From: Elgaria multicarinata webbii
Taxonomy: Eukaryota > Chordata > Lepidosauria > Squamata > Anguidae
NCBI RefSeq assembly: GCF_023053635.1
Contig: NC_086171.1
Location: 50,881,538-50,945,537, forward strand
Length of the DNA stretch: 64,000 bases
Direction of reading: 5' to 3'
A program made the translations under genes and the position numbers. Below the pieces are notes generated by a model that did no database searches, was not told the origin of the DNA, and saw only the letters and a list, made by a program, of their open reading frames with translations. Of this stretch, positions 46,001 to 64,000 are shown in pieces. How positions within the stretch are numbered: the stretch's first letter is position 1; each line of letters starts with the position of its first letter.

Positions 46001-46586
46001 TGATGCCAGTGATGTGAACTTACATAATTGGATACTGTCAAACTCAGAGGAAGCTCTATATGTTGTTCAATGTGTGAGGATAAGTTAATATTTGATGATA
46101 CTTTGAGAGGACTAGTTACTTTGATTGGTATAAATTTGGAAGTGCAAGCTCTCACTTTTAATGATCTCATTAACTGGTGTTCTTCCATAAATGTATTTGT
46201 ATGGTTCCACAAAACTGTTCTGTTTAATGAAGTTCTTCATATTGAAATTTTCTTCACTTGGCCTCTTTGGAGGAAGTGGAATAGAATGGCTCTCAGGAGC
46301 CCTGATGTATTTATGTTGAATATTTGGACACTTCAACAAGAGATTGTGTTAAAGAATCTTTTAGAGCAACCTTATTATTTTAACATTAAAATACATAGAG
46401 TGAAACAATTAATGGCATTAATCTGGTATGGTATCTCATTTTAAACTTTCAGTTCTGTGTGCATTTTAAAATTCAGAGAAAAGCAAAAATATAACAAAAG
46501 TGACTAATTCTATTTTGTTGTTCAAGAGCAAAGTAAATGAGTTAAGCTGATAATATGTTTTCTTTTCTTCCAGAAAACAGAACTGA
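12878..46586 (+). CDS. ACBD5: ACBD5, acyl-CoA-binding domain protein 5 (complete, 12 coding exons)
   Basis: Tail-anchored peroxisomal membrane protein that binds very-long-chain acyl-CoA and tethers peroxisomes to the ER through VAP proteins (family knowledge). Joined coding exons: 12878-12974, 16858-16978, 20172-20244, 22608-22719, 36367-36486, 36790-37002, 38801-38907, 41152-41413, 41601-41800, 42558-42608, 43778-43887, 46574-46586. They total 1479 nt, giving 492 residues, close to mammalian isoforms. Visible parts: acyl-CoA-binding domain at about residues 12-105, with Y46, K50, K72 and Y91 at the usual ligand positions; a low-complexity acidic middle; FFAT-like core at 269-275 (IFCDSME); predicted coiled coil at 402-432; membrane anchor at about 464-484; basic tail RRRRKQN. 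The start has G at -3 and +4, and the N-terminus MAETENGG matches the family. All introns are GT-AG and keep phase. One exon known in human (ISKCLEDLG segment) was not found in intron 4. Confidence 0.97.
13503..13600 (-). repeat. Reptile dispersed repeat (GCTTATGCC family), partial
   Basis: AAAGAGTCTTGTGGCATCTT, TAATACATTTATTCTGGCAT: the complement of the family seen uninverted at 33560. Only one arm is present. Confidence 0.55.
13642..13775. repeat. Palindromic repeat with CTGCAAGTCCCAGC arms
   Basis: GTTTAGACAGGAAAAAAAAG ... TTTTTTTTCTGTTTAAACAG, an inverted-arm element next to the GCAATCCTAT family in style but distinct in sequence. Confidence 0.5.
13826..14060 (-). mobile_element. Decayed L2-like LINE tail
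   Basis: (TTTA)n at the left edge, then AGAAGGCCCTGTCATAGGTC and other blocks of the L2-like 3' region seen at 1070. No frame survives. ACBD5 intron 1. Confidence 0.5.
14117..14202. repeat. Short palindromic repeat, GCAATCCTAT family
   Basis: GTGCAATTTTATATCTACTT ... TTGTGTATAGGATTACAATC around a GTTCAATGGGACTTACTTCC core. Confidence 0.6.
14209..14445. repeat. Reptile dispersed repeat, fold-back copy
   Basis: Left arm (14209-14310) is the complement of the family; right arm (about 14330-14445) is in sense orientation (AAAAGCTTATGCCAAAGTAA, TTTTTGCTGCAACAGACTAA). The two arms form an imperfect hairpin. Confidence 0.65.
14645..15480 (+). repeat. Dispersed repeat of unknown class, copy 1 (split by L2-like LINE)
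   Basis: 14645-14940 shares CAAACTTGGAGG, TCATCCAGTGCAGGG and GGAGGAGTG with 31257-31500. 15379-15480 shares TGAGGGGGCAG and the paired GATTC/CTTC-GTCGGAGC blocks with 31525-31610. The L2-like copy lies between. Confidence 0.6.
14941..15378 (-). mobile_element. L2-like LINE 3' end, inserted in another repeat
   Basis: The - strand shows the L2-like RT C-terminus ([38 protein letters not shown]) and the tail TTTATTTATTTACAATATTT at its left end. It closely matches 56935-57805 and splits the dispersed repeat 14645-15480. Confidence 0.85.
15481..16857 (+). other. ACBD5 intron 1, right part
   Basis: No repeat or gene that I recognise. Includes a C-run near 16287 and the pyrimidine tract leading to exon 2. 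Confidence 0.5.
16858..16978 (+). CDS. ACBD5: ACBD5 coding exon 2
   Basis: Acceptor CCTATAG, donor GTAAGA. Encodes [20 protein letters not shown] through GRYK: helix 2 and the ligand-contact loop of the acyl-CoA-binding domain, with Y46, K50 and K72. Confidence 0.97.
17055..17400 (+). mobile_element. tRNA-derived SINE, interrupted
   Basis: Same SINE family as 41835-42028: a decayed A-box part (ATTGGTAGAATTTAGGCTTT), then AAACCCTAGAGAGCC, CACTCATTGTAGACATTACT and a CCTATCTTCTTATG tail. Interrupted by the MITE at 17181-17280. Confidence 0.6.
17181..17280. mobile_element. 100-bp palindromic MITE inside a SINE
   Basis: Ends ATGCCCTCCAGATGTTTTG and, inverted, ATGCCCTACAGATGTTTTG. The same family recurs at 23422-23520. 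It splits a tRNA-derived SINE. Confidence 0.7.
17833..17973. repeat. Palindromic repeat (GGTTGGATCTAGACTTAGTC family)
   Basis: Arms GGTTGGATCTAGACTTAGTC and the complement of GACCAAGTCTGTATCCAACC. A second copy is at 54222-54343. Confidence 0.65.
18819..18959. mobile_element. PIF/Harbinger-type MITE, short form (141 bp)
   Basis: Inverted ends GGCCACAGCTAGACCTAAGG and GGCCGTAGCTAGACCTAAGG, with 3-bp target duplications CCA at 18816-18818 and 18960-18962. Same length and sequence family as 52612-52752. Confidence 0.8.
19679..20029. repeat. Element with perfect 26-bp inverted ends, possibly Penelope-like
   Basis: 19679-19704 and 20004-20029 are exact reverse complements (core GAGGAGAGACTGGCTCTGGT). 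Inside, AGCCC + CTGAAGGA (19896-19908) and GAAACG + GGGCT (19921-19933) are arranged like an eroded hammerhead ribozyme. Similar CTGAWGA...GAAACG strings occur at the ends of Penelope-like elements as I recall them. No coding part. Confidence 0.45.
20172..20244 (+). CDS. ACBD5: ACBD5 coding exon 3
   Basis: Acceptor TATTGTAG, donor GTAAGA. Encodes [16 protein letters not shown] through EEMKK, helices 3-4 of the acyl-CoA-binding domain with Y91. Ends in phase 0. A CR1 LINE fragment begins about 100 bases downstream in the intron. Confidence 0.97.
20345..21060 (-). mobile_element. CR1-like LINE fragment, RT domain
   Basis: The - strand shows VIKELAEE, then [48 protein letters not shown], and, after an internal deletion, KFANDTKLG. 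The deletion removes about 60 residues before the catalytic FADD-type box, which here reads FAND. Several stops. ACBD5 intron 3. Confidence 0.85.
21550..21640. repeat. Palindromic repeat, GCAATCCTAT-like, diverged
   Basis: TCAAATCCTGTGTAGACTTA ... ATATGGATAGGATCTAGCC. Adjacent to the copy split by the PIF/Harbinger-type insertion. Confidence 0.5.
21638..22215. repeat. GCAATCCTAT-family repeat split by the 21703-22189 MITE
   Basis: The left part AGTGTAATTCTATGCGTGTC ... GGGGCTTACTCCCA stops at 21702 and the right part resumes at 22190 with (CCA)GATAAGTTGAGTTGGGATAG. Removing the insertion and one CCA restores the usual repeat order. Confidence 0.6.
21703..22189. mobile_element. PIF/Harbinger-type MITE, long form (487 bp)
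   Basis: Ends GGCCTCAGCTAGACC and, inverted, GGCCATAGCTAGAC. Perfect CCA duplications at 21700-21702 and 22190-22192. GC-rich interior with internal inverted segments. It is inserted into an older palindromic element (21638-22215). Confidence 0.78.
22608..22719 (+). CDS. ACBD5: ACBD5 coding exon 4
   Basis: Acceptor CCTACAG. Encodes [15 protein letters not shown] through [19 protein letters not shown]. The donor GTTGGT is weaker than the others in the gene. Ends in phase 1 before the 13.6-kb intron that carries the DIRS element. Confidence 0.95.
22850..22946. repeat. Short palindromic repeat, GCAATCCTAT family
   Basis: GGCTGCAATCTTATACACCC ... AGTAGACATATAGGATTGCT. Confidence 0.6.
23422..23520. 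mobile_element. Palindromic MITE (TCCAGAT/ATTTGGA ends)
   Basis: Inverted arms built on CTCCAGATATTGGACTACAA and the complement of TTGGAGTCCAACAACATTTG. Same family as 17181-17280. Confidence 0.65.
23645..24112. mobile_element. PIF/Harbinger-type MITE, long form (468 bp)
   Basis: Ends GGGCATAGTTAGA and, inverted, GGCCTCAGCTAGAC. Flanks are TAA (left) and TCA (right), an imperfect duplication. The interior shares GATCC/CCCGGGA-rich blocks with the copies at 21703 and 42701. Confidence 0.7.
24751..24905 (+). repeat. DIRS left inverted terminal repeat
   Basis: About 155 bases recur in inverted orientation at about 29.88-30.04 kb, with about 6% difference. The outermost 37 bases are also exactly complementary to the left half of the internal complementary region. 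Confidence 0.9.
25021..25058. repeat. (TA)n microsatellite inside the DIRS 5' region
   Basis: Nineteen TA units between the left terminal repeat and the Gag-like region. Confidence 0.95.
29707..29801. repeat. DIRS internal complementary region
   Basis: 29707-29743 is the exact reverse complement of 24751-24787 (left tip). 29740-29801 is the exact reverse complement of 30012-30073 (right tip). The two halves meet with a 4-base overlap, the arrangement expected of DIRS replication through a circular intermediate. Confidence 0.9.
29880..30073 (-). repeat. DIRS right inverted terminal repeat
   Basis: Inverted copy of the left terminal repeat, plus about 35 extra bases at the outer tip that pair only with the internal complementary region. 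As in other DIRS elements, no target-site duplication is visible. Confidence 0.88.
30488..30568. repeat. Short palindromic repeat, GCAATCCTAT family
   Basis: GAACAACCCTAGATATGTCT ... ACACATGTATAAGATTGCAC. Next to the hAT MITE at 30581. Confidence 0.5.
30581..30957. mobile_element. hAT-type MITE, 377 bp
   Basis: Ends CAGGGCTCCCCAA and, inverted, CAGGGGTCCCCAA. It is flanked by 8-bp duplications TTCTAAAC (30573-30580) and TTCTGAAC (30958-30965), differing at one base. No coding content. Confidence 0.85.
31257..31690 (+). repeat. Dispersed repeat of unknown class, copy 2 (uninterrupted)
   Basis: Matches both flanks of the L2-like insertion at 14941-15378 but lacks that LINE. GC-rich, with pyrimidine runs; no coding frame of note. 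ACBD5 intron 4. Confidence 0.6.
31691..33559 (+). other. ACBD5 intron 4, unexplained stretch
   Basis: No recognisable protein. Short open frames at 32107-32295 and 32723-32947 do not resemble known families. Possibly very old repeat DNA. Confidence 0.45.
33560..33672 (+). repeat. Reptile dispersed repeat (CTGATGA...GAAAGCTTATGCC)
   Basis: CTGATGA at 33591-33597, stem GGAC/GTCC at 33601-33604 and 33609-33612, GAAA at 33615-33618, then GCTTATGCC, followed by a segment related to TTAAGGTGCCACAAGACTC. See the finding on hammerhead-like folding. Confidence 0.65.
34395..34930 (-). mobile_element. Decayed L2-like LINE 3' part
   Basis: The - strand remnant includes [20 protein letters not shown] and [18 protein letters not shown], matching the L2-like copies at 14941 and 56935 at lower identity. 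ACBD5 intron 4. Confidence 0.7.
35135..35215 (-). mobile_element. CR1 3'-end fragment
   Basis: Complement of the CR1 3'UTR: AATAGTAGAGTTGGAAGGGG, CCAAGTCCAATGCC. About 80 bases, in ACBD5 intron 4. Confidence 0.7.
35216..36366 (+). other. ACBD5 intron 4, right end
   Basis: AT-rich, with no repeat that I can name. The expected small exon corresponding to human ISKCLEDLG was searched for here by eye and not found. Confidence 0.45.
36367..36486 (+). CDS. ACBD5: ACBD5 coding exon 5
   Basis: Acceptor TTGTTAG, donor GTAAGT. Encodes [14 protein letters not shown] and the conserved [11 protein letters not shown] acidic stretch. It aligns with the human segment that follows ISKCLED. Phase 1 on both sides. 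Confidence 0.93.
36790..37002 (+). CDS. ACBD5: ACBD5 coding exon 6
   Basis: Acceptor TTTTACAG, donor GTACTG. Encodes [15 protein letters not shown] through NLASSHE, the poorly conserved linker rich in acidic and polar residues. The 213-nt length keeps phase 1. The weakest similarity to human lies here, but the frame is open and both splice sites are good. Confidence 0.88.
37265..37528. repeat. Reptile dispersed repeat, fold-back copy with 50-bp loop
   Basis: Inverted arms of about 105-115 bp (37265-37370 and 37415-37528), each carrying the GCATAAGATTTTGTGGACG or complementary AAAATTTTATGCCAGAATAA block. The inner ends GAGTTTTAGAC/GTCTAAAACTC pair closely. Confidence 0.7.
37600..37772. mobile_element. 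Palindromic MITE with GTTCAGAAAACACC ends
   Basis: Ends GGCCCCGTTCAGAAAACACC and, inverted, GGGCCTGTTCAGAAAACACC. The interior repeats a GGCTTTAACCATGG motif in both orientations. 3-bp flanks AGT and ATT are only partly alike. Possibly another Harbinger-like family. Confidence 0.65.
38060..38155 (+). mobile_element. LINE/SINE 3' tail fragment
   Basis: AACCACCCAGAGAGCTTCGG, GGTGGTATAAAAATGTAATA, ending in (AATA)n. The same tail is seen at 58385-58440. Confidence 0.6.
38801..38907 (+). CDS. ACBD5: ACBD5 coding exon 7 (FFAT-like motif)
   Basis: Acceptor TATACCCAG. The donor after GAAGAG is GTAGAG. Encodes [20 protein letters not shown] then QFGQEE. The core IFCDSME, with acidic residues before it, is the VAP-binding FFAT-like motif known in ACBD5. 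Human has Tyr where this copy has Phe. Confidence 0.95.
39240..40140 (-). mobile_element. LINE ORF2 C-terminal region, clade not resolved
   Basis: A - strand frame open for 266 codons (40140-39340): [36 protein letters not shown], then a Cys/His knuckle [20 protein letters not shown] and the C-terminal end. The Cys-x-Cys ... His ... Cys pattern is found after the RT domain in several LINE clades. The RT itself is missing, so this copy is 5'-truncated. In ACBD5 intron 7. Confidence 0.75.
40342..40595 (+). repeat. Diverged 127-bp tandem duplication
   Basis: GGTGGCAGCTCTAAACCCTT at 40342 recurs as GGTGGCAGTTCTAAACCCTT at 40469. Both units end in an AACAAAAACCCTGGGGTGC / AACTAAAACCCTGCACAGC block. 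Confidence 0.75.
41152..41413 (+). CDS. ACBD5: ACBD5 coding exon 8
   Basis: Acceptor AACTTGTAG, donor GTACTG. Encodes [17 protein letters not shown] through the conserved [14 protein letters not shown] and the RRGRG end. This is the linker between the FFAT motif and the coiled coil. Ends in phase 1. Confidence 0.93.
41601..41800 (+). CDS. ACBD5: ACBD5 coding exon 9 (coiled coil)
   Basis: Acceptor TCAATTAG, donor GTAAAA. Encodes the Gly-rich [14 protein letters not shown] block and then the helix [17 protein letters not shown] through ALETLTTSQ, a predicted coiled coil. Ends in phase 0. Confidence 0.96.
41835..42028 (+). mobile_element. tRNA-derived SINE
   Basis: A-box-like TAGCTCAGTGGTAGAGCAC and B-box-like GGTCCCAGGTGCAATCT of a tRNA promoter, followed by the body CTGAAACCCTGGAGAGC and a tail ending AGGTAGCTTCATG. 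Located in ACBD5 intron 9. Confidence 0.75.
42558..42608 (+). CDS. ACBD5: ACBD5 coding exon 10
   Basis: A 51-nt exon with acceptor TTTACAG and donor GTAGGA. Encodes [17 protein letters not shown], corresponding to the variable segment before the membrane anchor. It is phase 0 on both sides, so skipping it would keep frame. Confidence 0.9.
42701..43150. mobile_element. PIF/Harbinger-type MITE, long form (450 bp)
   Basis: Ends GGCCTTTGCTAGACC and, inverted, GGCCTTTGCTAGACC (identical over 15 bases), with perfect TTA target duplications at 42698-42700 and 43151-43153, the classic PIF/Harbinger target. Confidence 0.85.
43405..43490. repeat. Short palindromic repeat, GCAATCCTAT family
   Basis: AGAGCAATCCTGTGCATGTT ... 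GTGTGTTTAGGATTGCTGCC. Confidence 0.6.
43778..43887 (+). CDS. ACBD5: ACBD5 coding exon 11 (membrane anchor)
   Basis: Acceptor TGTTTAG, donor GTAAGG. Encodes [12 protein letters not shown] and the hydrophobic anchor [15 protein letters not shown], then the start of the basic tail. Such anchors direct ACBD5 to peroxisomes through PEX19 (family knowledge). Confidence 0.96.
44163..44440 (-). mobile_element. LINE 3' tail fragment
   Basis: (TTTA)n, then ATGCTGCCTAATAGCCAAAG, CTCTCTGGGCAGTTCACAAC and an A-rich stretch: the 3' end of an L2-like or related element on the - strand. Confidence 0.6.
44445..44985 (-). mobile_element. LINE 3'UTR fragment with an internal 105-bp tandem repeat
   Basis: TATGCCGCCATTCAGCC, CTCACGGCGGCTTACAAAAG and a GGA-rich stretch, followed by three 105-bp units (44675-44985). 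It produces GC-rich spurious open frames on both strands. ACBD5 intron 11. Confidence 0.6.
44675..44985. repeat. Minisatellite, 3 x 105 bp
   Basis: Units start with GCAGGAGGGAGGGG at 44681, 44786 and 44891. The third unit carries a 6-base addition (CGGACC). Units differ from each other at only a few positions. Confidence 0.9.
44986..45360 (-). mobile_element. LINE 3' tail fragment
   Basis: TATTTACCGCCCCCATAGCC, CTCTCTGGGCGGTTTACAGA, then an A-rich stretch and blocks of the L2-like 3' region up to about 45360. Confidence 0.55.
45361..46573 (+). other. ACBD5 intron 11, right part
   Basis: Contains a 138-codon + strand open frame (46028-46444) of no recognisable family in AT-rich DNA, then the pyrimidine tract before the last exon. 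Confidence 0.45.
46574..46586 (+). CDS. ACBD5: ACBD5 terminal coding exon
   Basis: The acceptor TTCTTCCAG follows a long pyrimidine tract. It completes Arg and adds Lys-Gln-Asn and TGA. The human protein ends Lys-Leu-Asn, so this very short coding piece is well supported. The exon continues as 3'UTR. Confidence 0.93.
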
Positions 46587-48238
46587 GGGTTCGGTATCAG
46601 ATTTTACTTGACAACTAATACGAAGACATTCTGGAAGGTGAAATAATACCCACAAAATATCCACAAGAACTGCAGGCTCTGGGATGGCTAAATCATTCTT
46701 CTGTTTTTTGTTTTGTTATTTTCCTTTTGCACTACCAGAGATAACATACTTGAATTAACTATTTCTCTTAATAACCTAAGACCTAGGTTACCTAGTAACC
46801 TAGAATAAATGCAACGATCACATTGAGAAATCACATTAACCTTAAATTAATTGTTTTGGAATGTACTTTCTGATGAAGTCCATAGAGTTAAAGGGATCTT
46901 ATTGCAGCTCTTACTGAGAGATGTTCATTCCAGCTTTGGAAAAAAGAAAAGGTTCCCTGAATGAATGCGAAAAATCTGTAAATTGTTATTTTAATATGAC
47001 ATTTTATAACGTCAGTCAACTTTCCATATAGCATAGAAAATATGCAATAAGAGGAAAGTGTAAGTCTAGAGTAGTCATAGTAGGTTGATTGTATGATTGC
47101 ACTTAACATTGTAGCTCTGAGAGGTTTAACTTATTGCTGCTACATAGATGGGGTAGCTTATTAGTAAGTAAAGTAAAACCAAATTTTTGAGGCTGTGGAT
47201 TGTACTGCATGGGTACTATCTTTACTGTATTTAAATTGTTGGTAGCCAAGCATCCCAGCATATTAAGATAGCCGACTGGGTTTGTCTATGGCACAACAGA
47301 TTCAGAAAAGTTCAATAGAGAGGATGCAGTGCAGAGAAAGAATGACCCCGGCACTTTAAGCCACTTTGAAACAGCAGGACTTGGATGTACATTTAAATTA
47401 TTATCCCATTGATTTTGATATAACAGATCTGGATTGTGTCAAGTGGCAGCAGTGAAAATATTGTGACCATATTGTCTTCACGAAAACTTCAGTTTTAGCC
47501 GAGTTACATAATATTCATACAGAAGATGCATGCTAAAAGCGATCTACACATTGCTGTCTCAGGGTGAGGACAGAAACAGACTTTTGCAAATGGATGGGTG
47601 CGAGTACCAGCGCAAGAGGCTACTGCAGGGGAGCCCTGCATCCAGTAAAGGTGTTTTGAGTAGTACTGCTGTACTTGGAGTACCTTGTGGCCAAGGCCCC
47701 AGTCGCAGGTACAAGCAGGGCATCAAGGAGCATCTAGTTTTCACTAGGGTTGCAAACCTGTGACTGGGCAGTGCCAATACATACAGCAGGTGGGGGCTCG
47801 CAGGATTTAATTTTCCTTTATACCAAAAATTCTCTACAGGTGGGAAACAAATGTCAGAGAGATTAGGCTAGCGCTCTTCTCCCTGCGTGGAGACATTTTT
47901 TAAAAAAAATAGGAACAAATATTCAATCTTGGGCACTCTAGGTGCTGAAGTATAACAGTCCAGGCACAGGTTTACCAAGACTCAGTGCCAGCTATCGACA
48001 GAAGGGAAATTGGGTGCTCCTCTTGGGCCATGTAGCCCTTTCTGGCTCACGTAATGGCTGATTAGCCCTCTCAACTTGGACTAGTGTGTGTGGGGGCATG
48101 TGGATACTCTGAGGTAGCAACTGGCCCAGTTTTTTTGTAGCTGCAATTTGCTGGGTTCAGGCCATTCTTAATAGTTAATTCTACCTTCCTGTTTATGTGG
48201 CCTTTCCCCCTTCCATTAGTGGGTCCCTTTATCTTTAC

Positions 48239-48244
48239 AATAAA
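48239..48244 (+). promoter_or_regulatory. Candidate proximal ACBD5 poly(A) signal
   Basis: An AATAAA hexamer that would give a 3'UTR of about 1.65 kb. It may be an alternative to the site at 48774. Confidence 0.35.
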
Positions 48245-48773
48245 CACCTTCAAGACAATTTTAGCATTGTCACTTTATTAAATTTCTACTTACTGCTTTT
48301 ATTTATCAGATACATATTTGAATATCTGTTAGTTATAGCATCTCTAAAATATGATTGCAAAGAATCTTTCTATGGAAAGGGGGAAAGTAAATAATGAAGG
48401 CTAACATTTTTCGTATAATATAAAAATGAACTTACAGTGATTGCTTCTCAGTTCTATGGTGAAAAGAGACGGATCTGTGAAAATAGAGCTGGAACACTGA
48501 AGCTGCTTGCTCCTAGATGAGCCTATGAGTCAATTAACTTACTTTGAAGTAATTTCTAGATTGTGACATGCTTTGCACGGTATAATTCTTCAGTGATACA
48601 TCACAAGAAGGTCATGATCTTGAAGTTTGAAGAGCGCCTTCTTATCTGTTATATGCTGTATAAATAATGTAATTTACAGGAGTGAAAATCTTCTGCCTTG
48701 TTAAATAGAACATGGTTTTAAAGTTTAGTTTAAAAGCTAGCTCATTTTAATCTGTTGTAAATAGCATTTATCA

Positions 48774-48779
48774 AATAAA
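48774..48779 (+). promoter_or_regulatory. Candidate ACBD5 poly(A) signal
   Basis: An AATAAA hexamer on the + strand, followed by a TG-rich stretch (GAGCTGTTGTGTG) about 30 bases downstream, as expected around a cleavage site. The last good signal before the converging MASTL 3' end. Confidence 0.5.
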
Positions 48780-49389
48780 TAGGAGTATATTGCCTGAGGA
48801 CATTTTGGAGCTGTTGTGTGATTGGATGTAATATCAAAGGCAGGTTTGAAATTTTCAGAAAGGGTTCTCAGAACAGTAATTGGTTAGAAATGATAGGGAT
48901 AAAAATAGTCTGAGGGGCTGTACTGGCTTTTCATTGAAGAAAGTAATCAGCTGCAGAAAGGACCTTCTTCAAAGGGGAAACTACCTGGATCTCAAATTGT
49001 CATCCTTTTGACAGTAGGGAAGCGGTATTTCTTTGGATGCCCAGCATGAACCATGAAATAGGAGGGCGGGAGGGAAGAGAAGGAGGCAGGGCTTTCTCTT
49101 CCCAAGCTTAGAGGCTCACTGCAGAACATAGATTAAGTAGACTGAAATTCTACGTTTTAACCTGCTGGACCTGTTCTTCAAACCTTTGGAAATGGCTTGG
49201 AGTGGGAATCTAACCAGGAATTGCAAAATTGGTGGAGTCTTAAGGACAATCTCGCCCACCAGTCTGTGCTTATGCCTCCTTTTCTGTTTATCCTTTTATC
49301 ATTATGGAAATGTTTCAACGCTTTCAAAACACCACACCTATACACATTGCAGAACATAAACACTCTTTGAACATGACATTTTGAAATGG

Positions 49390-50894
49390 TTTATTTCTTC
49401 ACTGCTTGGATTAATAAATAATTCCTCCAACCTTTTTGGCAGTGGAGCATTAATTACAGACTCTATAAGCAATGTTGCATTTCTGCTTGAAAATAGAGAA
49501 CTAGCTCTAGGTTTCTAGACAGTCCACCACTAGCAGTTCCATTTTAAACATGGTAGTGTGATACGGAAACTGGTAAGAGCAGAGGAAGTATGAAAGGATA
49601 GTTGCCTGGAAATAGCAGCCCCTAAGTAATAGGCTACACACAGTGTTGATATAGCCAGGACAAAAGGAAATTAACAGTAAGGTTTCAGATGTGCAAGACA
49701 TTCAGACCACATAAGTGGATGCAGCCTGCAGTTATGTCTCCAATCTTGGTTTTCAAAACGGTTGAGCTGAGGCAGTTCCCAGTCTCAACAGCTTCATGAT
49801 ACAGTACTGTACCCATTTTCTTATTAGCTTTTGAAGTCAGAAAAGAAAACAAAAAATATTAAAATGGAGCTCCGTTTGGTTTGAAATACATTCCTATCTA
49901 TAACAAGGAAACAACAACGTTTGAAACAAAAGTAGCACTTTATGATGTGATCACTTCTATAGCCATTCAAAGGAAGCTTAAAGATTTATTTTAAATGTTT
50001 AAAATACATAATCAATTCTCATTCAATATTTGCTGAAACCATCTGATATTCTGTATTTCACTGAATTGTAAATACACTATATAGACGTCAATCTACACTT
50101 GTTAATACTAATATTTTGATTAGACAATTTTAAATAGCTGGATTATAAAAATGACCAAATGAACCTCTAATTCCCAGTATTTATTTAACATGTTTAATTC
50201 AGAAACCAAAGTAGATCAATTAAAACCTGCTTGGTTTTTTGTTATTGGCATTATTATTTTTTGCAACAATTTCTGTAGCTAATCTGTGTGGGAAAAACAG
50301 ACATTGACAATAAAAATAGAAACAACAGAGCACTGATCATTTAGCAGCAGAACAGGCAGTATATAAATTATCTAAAATGTTCAAAATCTTGTGTTTCAGA
50401 AGGACAGGCACATAGAGGGATCGAAACATATTTGAGCTGCACTAAAAGTGTAGCTGCAAAGTGGTCTGAAAATCAGTTTCAAAAAGATTCTAACACTAAA
50501 AAGTCAATCCCTTACATGACTGGATTTTTTTGAATTACAGGCACATAAATACATTACTTTGCATTCACTCTCCCAGTTATGCTTGACGGTAAAGACAGCT
50601 CCTCCTCCCAACATTAGAAATACTCCATAGCAGCAGAAAACCACATTTTGTTCAGTGTTAAAGTGACATACCACCGTTATATACATAGTAAGATTTACAT
50701 AAGGTGCAGTAACTAGAATAAAAGTATGGGTCAGAACCTTTTTAGAATTAAACATTTCAATTAATCTTGTAAAGAAAAAAAATAAAAGCTGGTCTGATTT
50801 TAAAAACAGGATGGTTAGAAAATCAGGAGTTAAACTAGTGTTAGGAAGCTTTATAAATGTGAAACCCACTGGAAAATTCCAAAATTTTTTGATA
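49390..50894 (-). other. MASTL: MASTL 3'UTR (extent inferred)
   Basis: AATAAA signals on the - strand occur at 50185-50180, 49990-49985 and 49395-49390. No reading frame of interest is present. If the last signal is used, the MASTL and ACBD5 transcripts end roughly 0.6 kb apart. Confidence 0.45.
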
Positions 50895-63968
<13,074 letters not shown>

Positions 63969-64000
63969 CTGAGAAAAGTTTAAGAACATTAGATTCTACA

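Larger units (their letters stand above)
46587..48800 (+). other. ACBD5: ACBD5 3'UTR (extent inferred)
   Basis: No open frame of note follows the stop. AATAAA-type signals occur at 48239-48244 and 48774-48779. Several shorter AT-rich candidates occur earlier, for example near 46803. The end near 48.8 kb is an inference without transcript support. Confidence 0.5.

Noticed and set aside
46028-46444. 138-codon + strand open frame in ACBD5 intron 11
   Set aside because: AT-rich, no recognisable domain, no splice sites that would join ACBD5 in phase. The mature protein is complete without it.

Overview
The window is nuclear DNA from a sauropsid, most likely a squamate (lizard). Two split vertebrate genes are surrounded by repeats typical of reptiles: CR1, L2-like and L3-like LINEs, tRNA-derived SINEs, hAT and PIF/Harbinger-type DNA elements, many short palindromic elements, and one DIRS-type retrotransposon. 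There is no bacterial or organellar signature.

Layout: bases 1 to about 10.45 kb are intergenic, repeat-rich DNA with no gene I can support. A promoter-like cluster with a splice donor lies at 10.5-10.7 kb and a CpG island at 12.5-13.05 kb. ACBD5 (+ strand) runs from its start codon at 12878 to its stop at 46586. It has 12 coding exons and encodes 492 residues: an acyl-CoA-binding domain, an acidic middle with a FFAT-like motif, a coiled coil and a C-terminal membrane anchor. Its 13.6-kb fourth intron holds the DIRS element (about 24.75-30.07 kb). MASTL (Greatwall kinase, - strand) lies tail-to-tail with ACBD5. Its stop is at 50895 and eight coding exons are visible up to 63968. The first part of the kinase, including most of the N-lobe, lies beyond the right edge. 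The 3' ends of the two genes appear to be only a few hundred bases apart near 48.8-49.4 kb. The tail-to-tail order matches the human 10p12.1 neighbourhood.

The genes are not a functional unit: ACBD5 tethers peroxisomes to the ER and binds very-long-chain acyl-CoA, while MASTL drives mitotic entry by inhibiting PP2A-B55. Exon coordinates were derived by hand from splice sites and reading phase, and all junctions keep frame.

The accessory interest is in the repeats. It includes a five-copy PIF/Harbinger-like family with readable 3-bp target duplications, a hAT copy with a perfect 8-bp duplication, several nested insertions, and dispersed repeats whose folding resembles a hammerhead ribozyme core.
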